This document shows positions 24,671-32,999 of a stretch of 64,000 nt of DNA, one piece after another. Source of the DNA: F23-D06 sp947167635 (GTDB lineage Bacteria; Bacteroidota; Bacteroidia; Bacteroidales; WCHB1-69); the NCBI GenBank assembly GCA_947167635.1, contig CAMVIT010000007.1:7357-71356 (forward strand), in the 5' to 3' direction. Position 1 is the first letter of the stretch; each line of letters opens with the position of its first letter. The notes under the pieces were generated by a model. That model did no database searches and had not been told where the DNA came from. It saw only the letters and a program-made list of their open reading frames with translations. The position numbers were made by a program, and so were the translations under genes.

Positions 24671-27501
24671 GATTTCAACTCTTTGGATAGGAATTTAGCC
24701 GTGTAGCCGGCCTTCTGCTTGACGATTTGTTCAGGAGTGCCCGTGGCTATGACCTCACCGCCGGCGCGACCGCCTTCAGGACCCATGTCGATAATCCAGT
24801 CGGCCATTTTGATGACATCCATGTTGTGCTCGATGACAATCACGGTGTTGCCACGGTCCACAAGGCGGTTAAGCACATCGAGAAGGATGGCAATGTCATG
24901 GAAATGCAAACCTGTGGTCGGCTCGTCAAGAATATAAACCGTCTTTCCTGTCTCCTTTCGGGAGAGCTCGGTGGCGAGTTTGACGCGCTGCGCCTCACCG
25001 CCCGAAAGTGTGGTGGAGGACTGTCCGAGCCGCAGGTATCCGAGGCCGACCTCCGCCATGGTGCGAAGCGGCCCCACAATATTGGGCACATTCTCGAAGA
25101 ACTCAATGGCGTGTTCAATGTCCATCTCCAACACATCGTTGATGGACTTGCCCTTGTATCGGACTTCGAGAGTCTGGTCGTTGTAGCGCTTGCCGCCGCA
25201 TTTCTCGCAAGTCACATAGACATCGGGGAGGAAGTTCATCTCGATGGTCTGCACTCCCGCACCCTTGCACTCCTCGCAACGACCGCCGGAGACATTGAAT
25301 GAGAAGCGTCCGGGCTTGTAACCGCGGATCTTGGATTCGGGCAACTCGGAGAAGAGCTTGCGAATGTCATCGAACACGCCCACGTATGTCACGGGATTGG
25401 AGCGCGGCGTGCGCCCGATGGGTTGCTGGTTGATTTCAATGACCTTGTCGATATATTCAAGCCCCACTATTTCGCTGTACGGCTGGGGTTTCTTCTCAGA
25501 ATGATAGACATACTGGTTAAGGATAGGGAACAGCGTGTCATTGATGAGCGTTGATTTTCCACTGCCGGAAACGCCCGTGATGCAAATCATGGTGCCTAAC
25601 GGGAAATCGACAGTCACCTCCTTGAGGTTGTTGCCGGTGGCACCGATGAGCGTGAGTGTCTCGCCCGTGCCAGTGCGACGTTTTTTGGGCACGGCAATTT
25701 TCTTGCGCCCCGTAAGATAATCAGCGGTGAGGGAGTCGGCCTTGAGGACCTGGTCGTATGTGCCGGCAGCCATGATCTTTCCACCGTTTTCGCCCGCCTC
25801 GGGGCCGATATCCACGATAAAGTCGGCAGCTTGCATCATGTCGCGGTCGTGTTCAACCACGATGACACTGTTGCCGAGGTCGCGCAGCTCCTTGAGAGAG
25901 CGGATGAGCATCTGGTTGTCGCGTTGGTGCAGACCGATGCTCGGCTCATCGAGAATGTACATCACGTTGACGAGCTGTGAGCTGATCTGTGTGGCTAATC
26001 GTATGCGCTGGGCCTCGCCGCCGGAGAGCGACGCGGCGGAACGGTCGAGCGACAGATATTGGATGCCGACATTGCAGAGGAACTGCAGACGGAAGGAAAT
26101 TTCCCGCAGAATCTCGGTGGCGATCCGGTTTTGGGCAGCGGTGAGATGCCTGGGCAATTCATGAATCCACACGGCCAACTCGGAGATGTCCATGTGGGAA
26201 AGTTCGGCGATGTTCTTGTCGTGAAGCCGGAAGTGAAGCGACTCCTTCTTCAGTCGAGTGCCGCCACAATGGGGGCAGGGCACGGTATTGATAAACTGAT
26301 TGACCCATTTGCGCATGGAGGCCGGCATGGTGTCAGCGTTGAGATTCTGTATGTAGCTGATGACACCCTCGAAGCTCTTTTTCAGCGGAGCAAGGCCGGA
26401 ATATTCGCGTTGCACATACAGCAGCTCCGGAGAGCCGTAGAGCACCATGTTGAGGTTCTGCTCCGACAAGTCCTTGATAGGATCCGAGAGCGAGAAATGG
26501 TACTTGGCGGCCAGCGCGTCCAACTCTCGGAACAGCAGTGTGTTCTTATACTCGCCGATAGCCACGATACCACCCTTCTTAATGGATTTCGAGGGGTCGG
26601 GGATGATCTTATCCAAGTCGATTTCGGAGACCACACCGAGACCGTTACAGTGCTCGCAAGCCCCGTATGGGGAATTGAACGAGAAGGTATTGGGTTCCGG
26701 CTCAGGATAGGAAAGTCCCGTGGAGGGGCACATCAGGAACTTGCTGTAGTTCTTGACCTCGTCCTTGTCATTGTCCACAACCATGATGGCACCCTTGCCG
26801 TATTTCATGGCGATGTGGACACTGTTGGCGAGACGCACCTTGGAAAATTCGGTCACATTGAGCGTGTCTATGGCCAGCTCTATATCGTGGATCTTGTAAC
26901 GATCGACCTGCATGTTGAGCAGGAGCTTGCGCATCACACCATCCACACGCACACGGGTGAATCCCTGTTTACGGATATTTTCGAACAACTCCTTATAATG
27001 ACCCTTTCGGCGTTTCACCACGGGCGCGAGAATGGAGATATAGCATCCGTCGTAACGCTGGAGGATAAGGTCGATAAGCTCCTTTTCGGTGTAGTGGACC
27101 ATCTTCTCGCCGGTGTTGTAAGAGTAGGCATCGGCCACGCGGGCGTAGAGCAGTCGCAAGAAATCATAGACTTCTGTGATGGTGCCCACTGTGGAGCGGG
27201 GGTTCTTGTTGACTGTCTTTTGCTCAATGGAGATGACAGGGTTGAGGCCGGTGATGCGGTCCACATCGGGGTGCTCGAGGTTGCCGATGAAGTGGCGCGC
27301 GTAGGCGGAGAAGGTGTCCATGTAACGGCGCTGTCCCTCCGCGTAGATGGTGTCGAAAGCCAAGGAAGACTTGCCGCTGCCGCTCAGTCCGGTGACGACC
27401 ACAAGCTGATGCTGGGGTATGGTGAGAGAAACATCCTTAAGGTTATTCTCCCGCGCCCCGGTCACAACCAACGCATCTTCAGCGAAAACATTGTCCTCCA
27501 T
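24667..27501 (-). CDS. uvrA: excinuclease ABC subunit A
   Basis: A 944-residue nucleotide excision repair ATPase of normal length. Two ABC modules are visible: Walker A GLSGSGKSS at 38-46 and GVSGSGKST in the second half, each with an LSGGEAQR signature. Zinc-binding motifs occur at CEHCNGLG/CPHCGG and CEECKGAG/CEKCGG. UvrA finds damaged DNA with UvrB in the cytoplasm. It is transcribed from a promoter box at 27541 with a short leader that contains a CCTCTT/AAGAGG hairpin, and it overlaps the following agmatinase gene by four bases. Confidence 0.97.
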   Translation of the reverse strand: MEDNVFAEDALVVTGARENNLKDVSLTIPQHQLVVVTGLSGSGKSSLAFDTIYAEGQRRYMDTFSAYARHFIGNLEHPDVDRITGLNPVISIEQKTVNKNPRSTVGTITEVYDFLRLLYARVADAYSYNTGEKMVHYTEKELIDLILQRYDGCYISILAPVVKRRKGHYKELFENIRKQGFTRVRVDGVMRKLLLNMQVDRYKIHDIELAIDTLNVTEFSKVRLANSVHIAMKYGKGAIMVVDNDKDEVKNYSKFLMCPSTGLSYPEPEPNTFSFNSPYGACEHCNGLGVVSEIDLDKIIPDPSKSIKKGGIVAIGEYKNTLLFRELDALAAKYHFSLSDPIKDLSEQNLNMVLYGSPELLYVQREYSGLAPLKKSFEGVISYIQNLNADTMPASMRKWVNQFINTVPCPHCGGTRLKKESLHFRLHDKNIAELSHMDISELAVWIHELPRHLTAAQNRIATEILREISFRLQFLCNVGIQYLSLDRSAASLSGGEAQRIRLATQISSQLVNVMYILDEPSIGLHQRDNQMLIRSLKELRDLGNSVIVVEHDRDMMQAADFIVDIGPEAGENGGKIMAAGTYDQVLKADSLTADYLTGRKKIAVPKKRRTGTGETLTLIGATGNNLKEVTVDFPLGTMICITGVSGSGKSTLINDTLFPILNQYVYHSEKKPQPYSEIVGLEYIDKVIEINQQPIGRTPRSNPVTYVGVFDDIRKLFSELPESKIRGYKPGRFSFNVSGGRCEECKGAGVQTIEMNFLPDVYVTCEKCGGKRYNDQTLEVRYKGKSINDVLEMDIEHAIEFFENVPNIVGPLRTMAEVGLGYLRLGQSSTTLSGGEAQRVKLATELSRKETGKTVYILDEPTTGLHFHDIAILLDVLNRLVDRGNTVIVIEHNMDVIKMADWIIDMGPEGGRAGGEVIATGTPEQIVKQKAGYTAKFLSKELKS

Positions 27502-27540
27502 ATAGTTAACAATTTTTAACCTCTTCTACAAAAGAGGCGG

Positions 27541-27548
27541 CAAAGGTA
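27541..27548 (-). promoter_or_regulatory. -7 box of uvrA
   Basis: TACCTTTG on the minus strand, 39 bases before the ATG. A small inverted repeat (27520-27537) lies in the leader. Confidence 0.55.
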
Positions 27549-27584
27549 CGAAAATTTTGTCAGTTTCTACTGTATGCCGACCCT

Positions 27585-28148
27585 TTACTCTCCCAATTTG
27601 CAGGTCAGCAAGGGCTTGTACTCCGGACCGTCCTTGTGCAGAAAACTCTGATACAATGTCAGCTCATGGACAGGGACAGGTTGTGAGAAGCCGGGGGTTG
27701 CGGCCTCCACATGTTTCCAAAAGCGGGATTTGTCAACGACGCCTTTCACGCGCCCCAGTGTGACGTGTGGCACGAAATTGCCGTAGTTGGGTTCCACGCC
27801 GAGTGCGATCAGGCGCGGTTCCAACCGGTCGAAAAGCTGGCGGAAAGGCTGGAACTCCTGAAAGCCGAACCAGAGCACCTCCGGCTTGTAATGGCTCCCA
27901 AAAGCACCCAACTTGTTTAGTTCCAGCGAAAACGGCACGCTCTCGGCACAAGTCTGCCGCAAAGCCTCACAAATGGCGCCCACACGGTCGGGCGGCGTGG
28001 CCCCGATGAAACGCAACGTGAGATGACGGATTCCATCCTGCACCCACACAATATCATCGTGGCGCAACTCATGCCTGAGCTGCGCCACGATAGCATTATA
28101 ACGGTCGTTGAAAACGACGGGGGTGGCAATGAACAATCGTTTCATCAC
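27585..28148 (-). CDS. thpR: RNA 2',3'-cyclic phosphodiesterase
   Basis: A 187-residue 2H phosphoesterase. The two catalytic motifs are HLTLRF (His42, Thr44) and HVTLGR (His128, Thr130), at the spacing usual for ThpR/LigT. It opens 2',3'-cyclic phosphates on RNA ends. Its start overlaps the stop of the DPP IV gene by four bases, and it is the last gene of that operon. No signal peptide is seen, so it acts in the cytoplasm while its upstream neighbour is exported. Confidence 0.88.
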   Translation of the reverse strand: MMKRLFIATPVVFNDRYNAIVAQLRHELRHDDIVWVQDGIRHLTLRFIGATPPDRVGAICEALRQTCAESVPFSLELNKLGAFGSHYKPEVLWFGFQEFQPFRQLFDRLEPRLIALGVEPNYGNFVPHVTLGRVKGVVDKSRFWKHVEAATPGFSQPVPVHELTLYQSFLHKDGPEYKPLLTCKLGE

Positions 28149-30280
28149 TCGCCCTTCAGATTTTGGTTATGGAAACGGAGCAGTTTGTGCCAAAGGTGCA
28201 CACGCTCCGGTCCTACCACGTTGTGGTCGTACGCCGTGTAGGGGAAATATTCGATCTCAATGCCGTCGGTCACGGCCTGGCGCATCAGCTCCAAGGTGTG
28301 CTGCCACACCACCGTATGGTCCTGGCAGCCGTGCATCACCAGCAACGGGCATTTCACATTCTTGATCTTGGGGATGAGGTTGGCGTGAGCATAGCCTTCG
28401 GGGTTCTCCTGGGGCGTGTCCATGTAACGCTCTCCGTACATCACCTCATACCATTCCCAGTTGACCACGGGGCCTCCGCACGAGGCCGCACGGAACTCGT
28501 CGGGATGCTCCGTGATGAGCGACAATGTCATGAAGCCGCCGTAGCTCCAGCCATCCAGGCCGATGCGATCGGCATCCACGTATGGAAGCTTTTTCAGGTA
28601 CTCAACACCACACATCTGGTCTTCCACCTCCTTGACGCCCAAGTTACGGTGAATGCACTTCTCAAATTCGGCACCGCGGTTCTGCGTGCCACGGTTGTCG
28701 AGCGTGAAGACCACATAGCCCTGCTGCGCCATGTATTCAAGAAAAACACCGCCGGAGACAAAACTGTTGGTAACCAACTGTGAATGAGGACCACCGTAAA
28801 CGTAAATCAGACAGGGATACTGTTTGTTCATGTCCATATTGGGCGGCGTGATCAGGCGGCACCAAAGCGAATCGCCCACGCGGTTGCGGATGGGGAATAT
28901 GGAGGTGGTGCCCATCGCACAATCCTTGTAGGGGTTCTTGGAGGTGAGGATGGTCTTGGTGGTCTTGCCCTGACTGCTCACGACCGAGATAATCCGCGGG
29001 GTGGTCACGTTGGTGAAATAATCCATGAAGTAGGTGCATTTTTCGTTAAAAACGGGATAGTGTGTGCCGTCAGCATCCGCCAAACGGGTGATTTTCCCGT
29101 CTTTCAGGGAGACCTTGCAAACATACTGGTTAACAGGTTTCTCCTGCGGGGCGATGGTAAAATAGACGTATTGCTCCTTCTCGTCCTTCCCGCAATACTC
29201 CACAATGTCGAAACGACCGTCCACGACTTTCTTGAAGGACCTGCAGTCGTGCATATACAGATACAAATGCTTCCAGCCGTCGCGGTCACTGAACCAGAGG
29301 AAATCGCCGTTTTTCATAAAAATCATGCGTTGAGTCGGCTCCACGTAGCGACTGTCGCTCTCCTCAATGAGGACCCTCAGTTTTTGTCCGGTCAGGAGGT
29401 CATAGCGGATGAGCTTGGAGTGGTTCTGCTCGCGGTTGAGGTGCGTGATGTAGATGTATTGCTCATCAGGAGAGAAGGTAACATTGGTAAGGAACTCGCC
29501 GTCAGCCTTGTCGGTTTTGACGTAGTGGTAAACAGGCTTGCCCGCCTTGGCAGACTGGGCCACGTCGAAGATGCCGAGGGTGACCACGTGGGAATTGCGG
29601 CCGGCCATCGGGTACTTGATGTTCTCCACCGTCGCGATGGGCGTGGCGGTATTCACCAAGGGATAGTCCTCCACCATGCTTTCGTCCATGCGATAGAAGG
29701 CGATGAAGTTGCCCTTCGGGGAGAGGTACTGTCCCTCGTCGATGCCCCACTCGCTGCGGTGCACCGACTCGCCGAAAACAATGTTGCGGCCCGTGTCGGG
29801 ACAAAGAAAGATGGGTTTGTAATCGTTGAGTTTTGTCTGCACGAAGACCCCCTCATCGTTTTTGATGACAAAGAGGCGGTTTTTCAACGATTGGTCGATG
29901 ACATTGTCCCAATCAACCTTGTCAAGGGTTTCCGTGGTGGTTTTCCCTTTCACCGATGTGAGGATGGTGTGAGTGCGGGGCACATAGATCGTGTTGGCGT
30001 CGAGCCAACCAAAACTGCGGAGGTTCTTAACATCTTGTGCGGCAAGTGCATCGGAAGAGAGCCAGGTTGTTTCCTTGCCGTTGGCCGCGTTAACCAGCTT
30101 GATATTGAAATCGTCATCAATATAGGCATAGGTGTCGGCACCCGGGCGCCAGCTCAGGCCAGTCACACGGTCAACCCGGTACTTGCCTTCAAAATAGGCG
30201 TTCAAGTCGATGGTCTTGTTTTGCGCCCAAAGCGGGGCAGAGCAAACCATCAGCAGGAGTGCAATAAAAAGTTTTCTCAT
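28145..30280 (-). CDS. dipeptidyl peptidase IV family serine protease (S9)
   Basis: A 711-residue secreted peptidase with a signal peptide (MRKLFIALLLMVCSAPLWAQ). The N-terminal beta-propeller runs to ~residue 450. The alpha/beta-hydrolase domain follows, with the nucleophile Ser579 in GWSYGGF, a later Asp in HGCQDHTV and the His in YDHNV. The family removes X-Pro or X-Ala dipeptides in the periplasm and serves peptide nutrition in Bacteroidota. It starts 12 bases after the ferritin gene stop and overlaps thpR by four bases. Confidence 0.93.
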   Translation of the reverse strand: MRKLFIALLLMVCSAPLWAQNKTIDLNAYFEGKYRVDRVTGLSWRPGADTYAYIDDDFNIKLVNAANGKETTWLSSDALAAQDVKNLRSFGWLDANTIYVPRTHTILTSVKGKTTTETLDKVDWDNVIDQSLKNRLFVIKNDEGVFVQTKLNDYKPIFLCPDTGRNIVFGESVHRSEWGIDEGQYLSPKGNFIAFYRMDESMVEDYPLVNTATPIATVENIKYPMAGRNSHVVTLGIFDVAQSAKAGKPVYHYVKTDKADGEFLTNVTFSPDEQYIYITHLNREQNHSKLIRYDLLTGQKLRVLIEESDSRYVEPTQRMIFMKNGDFLWFSDRDGWKHLYLYMHDCRSFKKVVDGRFDIVEYCGKDEKEQYVYFTIAPQEKPVNQYVCKVSLKDGKITRLADADGTHYPVFNEKCTYFMDYFTNVTTPRIISVVSSQGKTTKTILTSKNPYKDCAMGTTSIFPIRNRVGDSLWCRLITPPNMDMNKQYPCLIYVYGGPHSQLVTNSFVSGGVFLEYMAQQGYVVFTLDNRGTQNRGAEFEKCIHRNLGVKEVEDQMCGVEYLKKLPYVDADRIGLDGWSYGGFMTLSLITEHPDEFRAASCGGPVVNWEWYEVMYGERYMDTPQENPEGYAHANLIPKIKNVKCPLLVMHGCQDHTVVWQHTLELMRQAVTDGIEIEYFPYTAYDHNVVGPERVHLWHKLLRFHNQNLKGE

Positions 30281-30292
30281 GTCTTTTCGCTT

Positions 30293-30814
30293 TTATTCCT
30301 CCTTGGAAAGCGGAGATGCCTGAGTATAGGTGCGGGCTGCAAGCTCCTTGTCGAACATATAGAGGCCGTAGCCGTTGTCCTTGATCATCTTGAGGCTGTC
30401 AATCATGCCGCGGGCGTTCTCCTCTTCCTCAACCTGCTCGTCAATGAACCACTTGAGCATGCTTTGGGTGGCAAAATCCTTCTCCTTGGTGGCAAGGGCG
30501 AAGAGGTCGTTGATGAGAGCGGTCACCTTTTGCTCGTGTTTGAGGGTCTCCTCCACCATATCGAGGGGGTTCTTCCACTCCGTGGGCACAGCGTCAATGG
30601 CCTTCAGGACAACGCGGCCGCCACGAGCGACAATATAGTTGTAGAAAATCTTGGCATGATCCTGTTCTTCCTTGAACTGGATTTCATACCAGTTGGCCAT
30701 GCCCGAATATCCGAGTTCGTGGCAGTAGGAAGCCATGGAGAGATAGAGGTAAGCCGACCACATTTCGGCATTGATTTGGTTGTTGATTGCTTCTTCGATT
30801 TTTTTACTAAGCAT
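30293..30814 (-). CDS. ftn: ferritin
   Basis: A 173-residue iron-storage protein from the ATG at 30814 (MLSKKIEEAINNQINAEMWS). Ferroxidase ligands are seen as the Glu in NAEMWSAY, the ExxH in EEQDHAKIF and later Glu residues around DEQVEEEENA. It forms a hollow cage that oxidises and stores iron in the cytoplasm. The start at 30859 would read through the 3' end of the PAP2 gene and was rejected. The gene leads the DPP IV and thpR genes; no clear promoter box was found in the short gap before it. Confidence 0.93.
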   Translation of the reverse strand: MLSKKIEEAINNQINAEMWSAYLYLSMASYCHELGYSGMANWYEIQFKEEQDHAKIFYNYIVARGGRVVLKAIDAVPTEWKNPLDMVEETLKHEQKVTALINDLFALATKEKDFATQSMLKWFIDEQVEEEENARGMIDSLKMIKDNGYGLYMFDKELAARTYTQASPLSKEE

Positions 30815-30836
30815 AATGATGTGTTGTTTAAATTGT

Positions 30837-31499
30837 TTATGAATAATATTTTTGGGCATTTATAGCGACGCGATTCATCGCGCCAATTGAGTCACAGAAA
30901 ATTTCAGGGAAAAAACTTCGTCGCATCCAGGCTGAAACAGGAAAACTGATGGCGATGGCGAGCAGACAGCCCACAAGGATGTCAGTCGGGTAATGCACGC
31001 CGAAATAGGGACGTGTATAGCAAACAGTTATCACATACAACGTCAACAGGAACGCCAAGGGCCATTTTCTCCGGAGGAAGGGTTTGAGCAACAGGAAGGA
31101 GGTGAGGGCGAGCGTAGTACTGTTGGCGGCATGGGAAGAGGGAAATCCGTAGTTTCCACCATAGTAGTAGCCACCGCCGGGCTTCCGGAAAATGCGCAAC
31201 TGCCCGACAAGGTCGGGATCATGGGTGGGACGCAGGCGATGAAGAAGAGGCTTGAGAATGCCGGAAGAGATGATGTCGGCGCAGGCCACGGCAAGGAACA
31301 CGACCAACACGGCACGCCAGGCATGGCGACCGTAGAAATGAAACATCAGAGCGATAAGCAGCAGAAAGAGAGGCGTCCAAGCGTATGTGTGCGTGATGGA
31401 CCACATGACACTGTCCAGCCAGGGGGCATTATGCCCATTGACAAACAGCAACATTTTGCGGTCCACGGATTCTATGACATCGGAGAAAAAAAAGTCCAT
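30837..31499 (-). CDS. PAP2 family membrane phosphatase
   Basis: A 220-residue membrane protein with about six helices and the three PAP2 phosphatase motifs: KPLLHRLRP, PSSHAAN (the central motif with the catalytic His) and RPYFGVHYPTD. Family members remove phosphate from undecaprenyl pyrophosphate or from lipid A and phosphatidylglycerol phosphate, at the outer face of the inner membrane. The substrate cannot be assigned. It has its own promoter, and its stop is 23 bases before the ferritin start. Confidence 0.87.
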   Translation of the reverse strand: MDFFFSDVIESVDRKMLLFVNGHNAPWLDSVMWSITHTYAWTPLFLLLIALMFHFYGRHAWRAVLVVFLAVACADIISSGILKPLLHRLRPTHDPDLVGQLRIFRKPGGGYYYGGNYGFPSSHAANSTTLALTSFLLLKPFLRRKWPLAFLLTLYVITVCYTRPYFGVHYPTDILVGCLLAIAISFPVSAWMRRSFFPEIFCDSIGAMNRVAINAQKYYS

Positions 31500-31517
31500 C
31501 CTTCAGTTTCAAGTCGG

Positions 31518-31525
31518 CAAAAGTA
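31518..31525 (-). promoter_or_regulatory. -7 box of the PAP2 gene
   Basis: TACTTTTG on the minus strand, 18 bases before the ATG at 31499. Confidence 0.6.
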
Positions 31526-31550
31526 CAAAAAAAGCCCAACAGTATGCACA

Positions 31551-31585
31551 AAAAAACGTCACGACGATCTGCCGTGACGTTTTTT
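31551..31585. terminator. bidirectional intrinsic terminator
   Basis: AAAAAACGTCACG, a nine-base loop, then CGTGACGTTTTTT: a perfect 13-base-pair stem with A and T tracts on both sides. It follows the stop of the beta-barrel gene and ends the atpB-E-F transcript. Confidence 0.8.
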
Positions 31586-31601
31586 ATAGAGTGACAATCT
31601 C

Positions 31602-32093
31602 TTAGAATCTGTAGCGAAGGCCCACGGCAACGCCGTAGAAGTTGTTATAAAACGGATACTCATGACCTCTGAAAAAGCCCAGCACGTTAAACATAGGACG
31701 CCAGTCAAAGCTGAGGTTCAATGGGATGCCGAATTGGTATTCAACACCAATCTGGGCTCCGACGGCCACGGTTACAGGGAGATAATCATACTCTTTCCAG
31801 TAACGACCATAATTGAAGCCCACACCGACACCGGGTCCCACATACCAGTTCCAGTTGCTGGCACCGATAGCCCAAACCCAGTCAAACATGGCGGTCACAC
31901 CTGCGTAAGCCCAGTTGTTCCAGACATTGGTAACACCAGCGGTAAGGTCAACCATCATGTTGTCTTGTGCGATAGAGTGCTGATAAGAGAATTCAAGGTT
32001 GCCACCCAAACGGGCGCCAATGGCACGAGGTTGAGCCACAACGGCAGTGACCATCGCGAAGATAATCATTAAGGAGAAAAATACTTTTTTCAT
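31602..32093 (-). CDS. small outer-membrane beta-barrel-like protein
   Basis: A 163-residue exported protein: signal peptide MKKVFFSLMIIFAMVTAVVAQ, then alternating aromatic strands (GASNWNWYVGPGVGVGFNYG, VAVGAQIGVEYQF) and a C-terminal Phe (GLRYRF) that is typical of outer-membrane barrels. No specific family is recognised. It lies 41 bases after atpF on the same strand, just before a terminator, where atpH would be expected. Confidence 0.7.
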   Translation of the reverse strand: MKKVFFSLMIIFAMVTAVVAQPRAIGARLGGNLEFSYQHSIAQDNMMVDLTAGVTNVWNNWAYAGVTAMFDWVWAIGASNWNWYVGPGVGVGFNYGRYWKEYDYLPVTVAVGAQIGVEYQFGIPLNLSFDWRPMFNVLGFFRGHEYPFYNNFYGVAVGLRYRF

Positions 32094-32134
32094 CTTGAAA
32101 TTATTTAATTAGTAATAGGTTAATTGTACCAATT

Positions 32135-32629
32135 TCAGTTCAAATGATTTTCGTCAACCCACTTGGCAATGAGTTTTTCTTGTTTGGCCTTGTCGGAGAG
32201 TTCCTGTGTCATGACCTTCTCGGCAATGTCGATGGAGAGATTGGCGATTTCGTTCTTGACATCGGTCATGGCCTTCATCTTCTCGTAGTGAATAGCTTTT
32301 TTGGCCTCTTCAATGATGGCCTGAGCCTCGCTGTCGGCCTTGGCCTTGGCATTGTCCTGTATCTCAATGCTGATCTTGCGGGCTTCGGCGAGAATCTCGT
32401 CGCGGTCGGCCTTGGCTTGCGCGAGCATCTCCGCATGACGGAGGTGGAGATTTTCCATCTCGGCATGCACCTTGGCGGCTTCGTCCAGTTGATCCTGGAT
32501 TTTTTTGTTACGGCTGGCGATGCCGTTGGTGATGACAGGCCAGGCGAACTTCGCCAAAATAAACAACAGGATGCCAAAACCGATGAGCATCCAGAAAATT
32601 AGTCCAAATGAGGGTTTTATAAGTTCCAT
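32135..32629 (-). CDS. atpF: ATP synthase Fo subunit b
   Basis: A 164-residue subunit b. One N-terminal membrane helix (IFWMLIGFGILLFILAKFAWP) precedes a long charged coiled coil rich in Ala, Glu and Lys. It is the peripheral stalk joining Fo to F1. Length is normal. A terminator-like hairpin lies between it and atpE upstream, which probably lowers its expression relative to subunit c. No atpH follows. Confidence 0.95.
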   Translation of the reverse strand: MELIKPSFGLIFWMLIGFGILLFILAKFAWPVITNGIASRNKKIQDQLDEAAKVHAEMENLHLRHAEMLAQAKADRDEILAEARKISIEIQDNAKAKADSEAQAIIEEAKKAIHYEKMKAMTDVKNEIANLSIDIAEKVMTQELSDKAKQEKLIAKWVDENHLN

Positions 32630-32655
32630 ATATGATAATTTTCTAATTCAAATTC

Positions 32656-32700
32656 AAAAAAAGGCAAGACATCCCCGCCAACCGCGGAGATGTCTTTGCC
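32656..32700 (-). terminator. intercistronic terminator-like hairpin between atpE and atpF
   Basis: On the minus strand the sequence forms GGCAAAGACATC...GATGTCTTGCC with an added GC-rich inner stem, followed directly by seven T residues. It starts nine bases after the atpE stop. It has the form of a rho-independent terminator and probably lets only part of transcription continue to atpF. Confidence 0.75.
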
Positions 32701-32708
32701 GGTTGTCA

Positions 32709-32969
32709 TTAAGCTTTTTTAATGGCGATCAACAAGCATACCACGATGGCGAACAGGGCGACACCTTCGATCAAGGCGGCGGCCAGGATCATGTTGGTAC
32801 GGACATCACCGGCAGCCTCTGGCTGACGGGCGATGGCGGACATGGCGTCACGGCCAATGTTACCGATGCCGAGACCTGCGCCGATGGCGGAAAGGCCTGC
32901 GCCGATGGCAGCACCGAGCCAACCGATGGCAATGCTGTTTGCTTGCATCAAAATGTTTAAGAGTGACAT
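32709..32969 (-). CDS. atpE: ATP synthase Fo subunit c
   Basis: An 86-residue proteolipid with two hydrophobic helices around the polar loop GNIGRDAMSAIARQPE. The ion-binding Glu lies in ALIEGVALF. The residue after Glu is Gly, not the Ser of known Na+ rings, so proton use is more likely. The protein forms the rotor ring. Confidence 0.96.
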   Translation of the reverse strand: MSLLNILMQANSIAIGWLGAAIGAGLSAIGAGLGIGNIGRDAMSAIARQPEAAGDVRTNMILAAALIEGVALFAIVVCLLIAIKKA

Positions 32970-32999
32970 GATAAATGAATTTAAGTTATTAAAAAAGGG

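Noticed and set aside
26059..27519. 486-residue plus-strand open frame
   Set aside because: Antisense shadow of uvrA.
28784..30865. 693-residue plus-strand open frame
   Set aside because: Antisense to the DPP IV and ferritin genes, both with clear family motifs.
32709..32969. Sodium-driven ATP synthase
   Set aside because: Subunit c has Gly after the ion-binding Glu instead of the Ser seen in known sodium rings.
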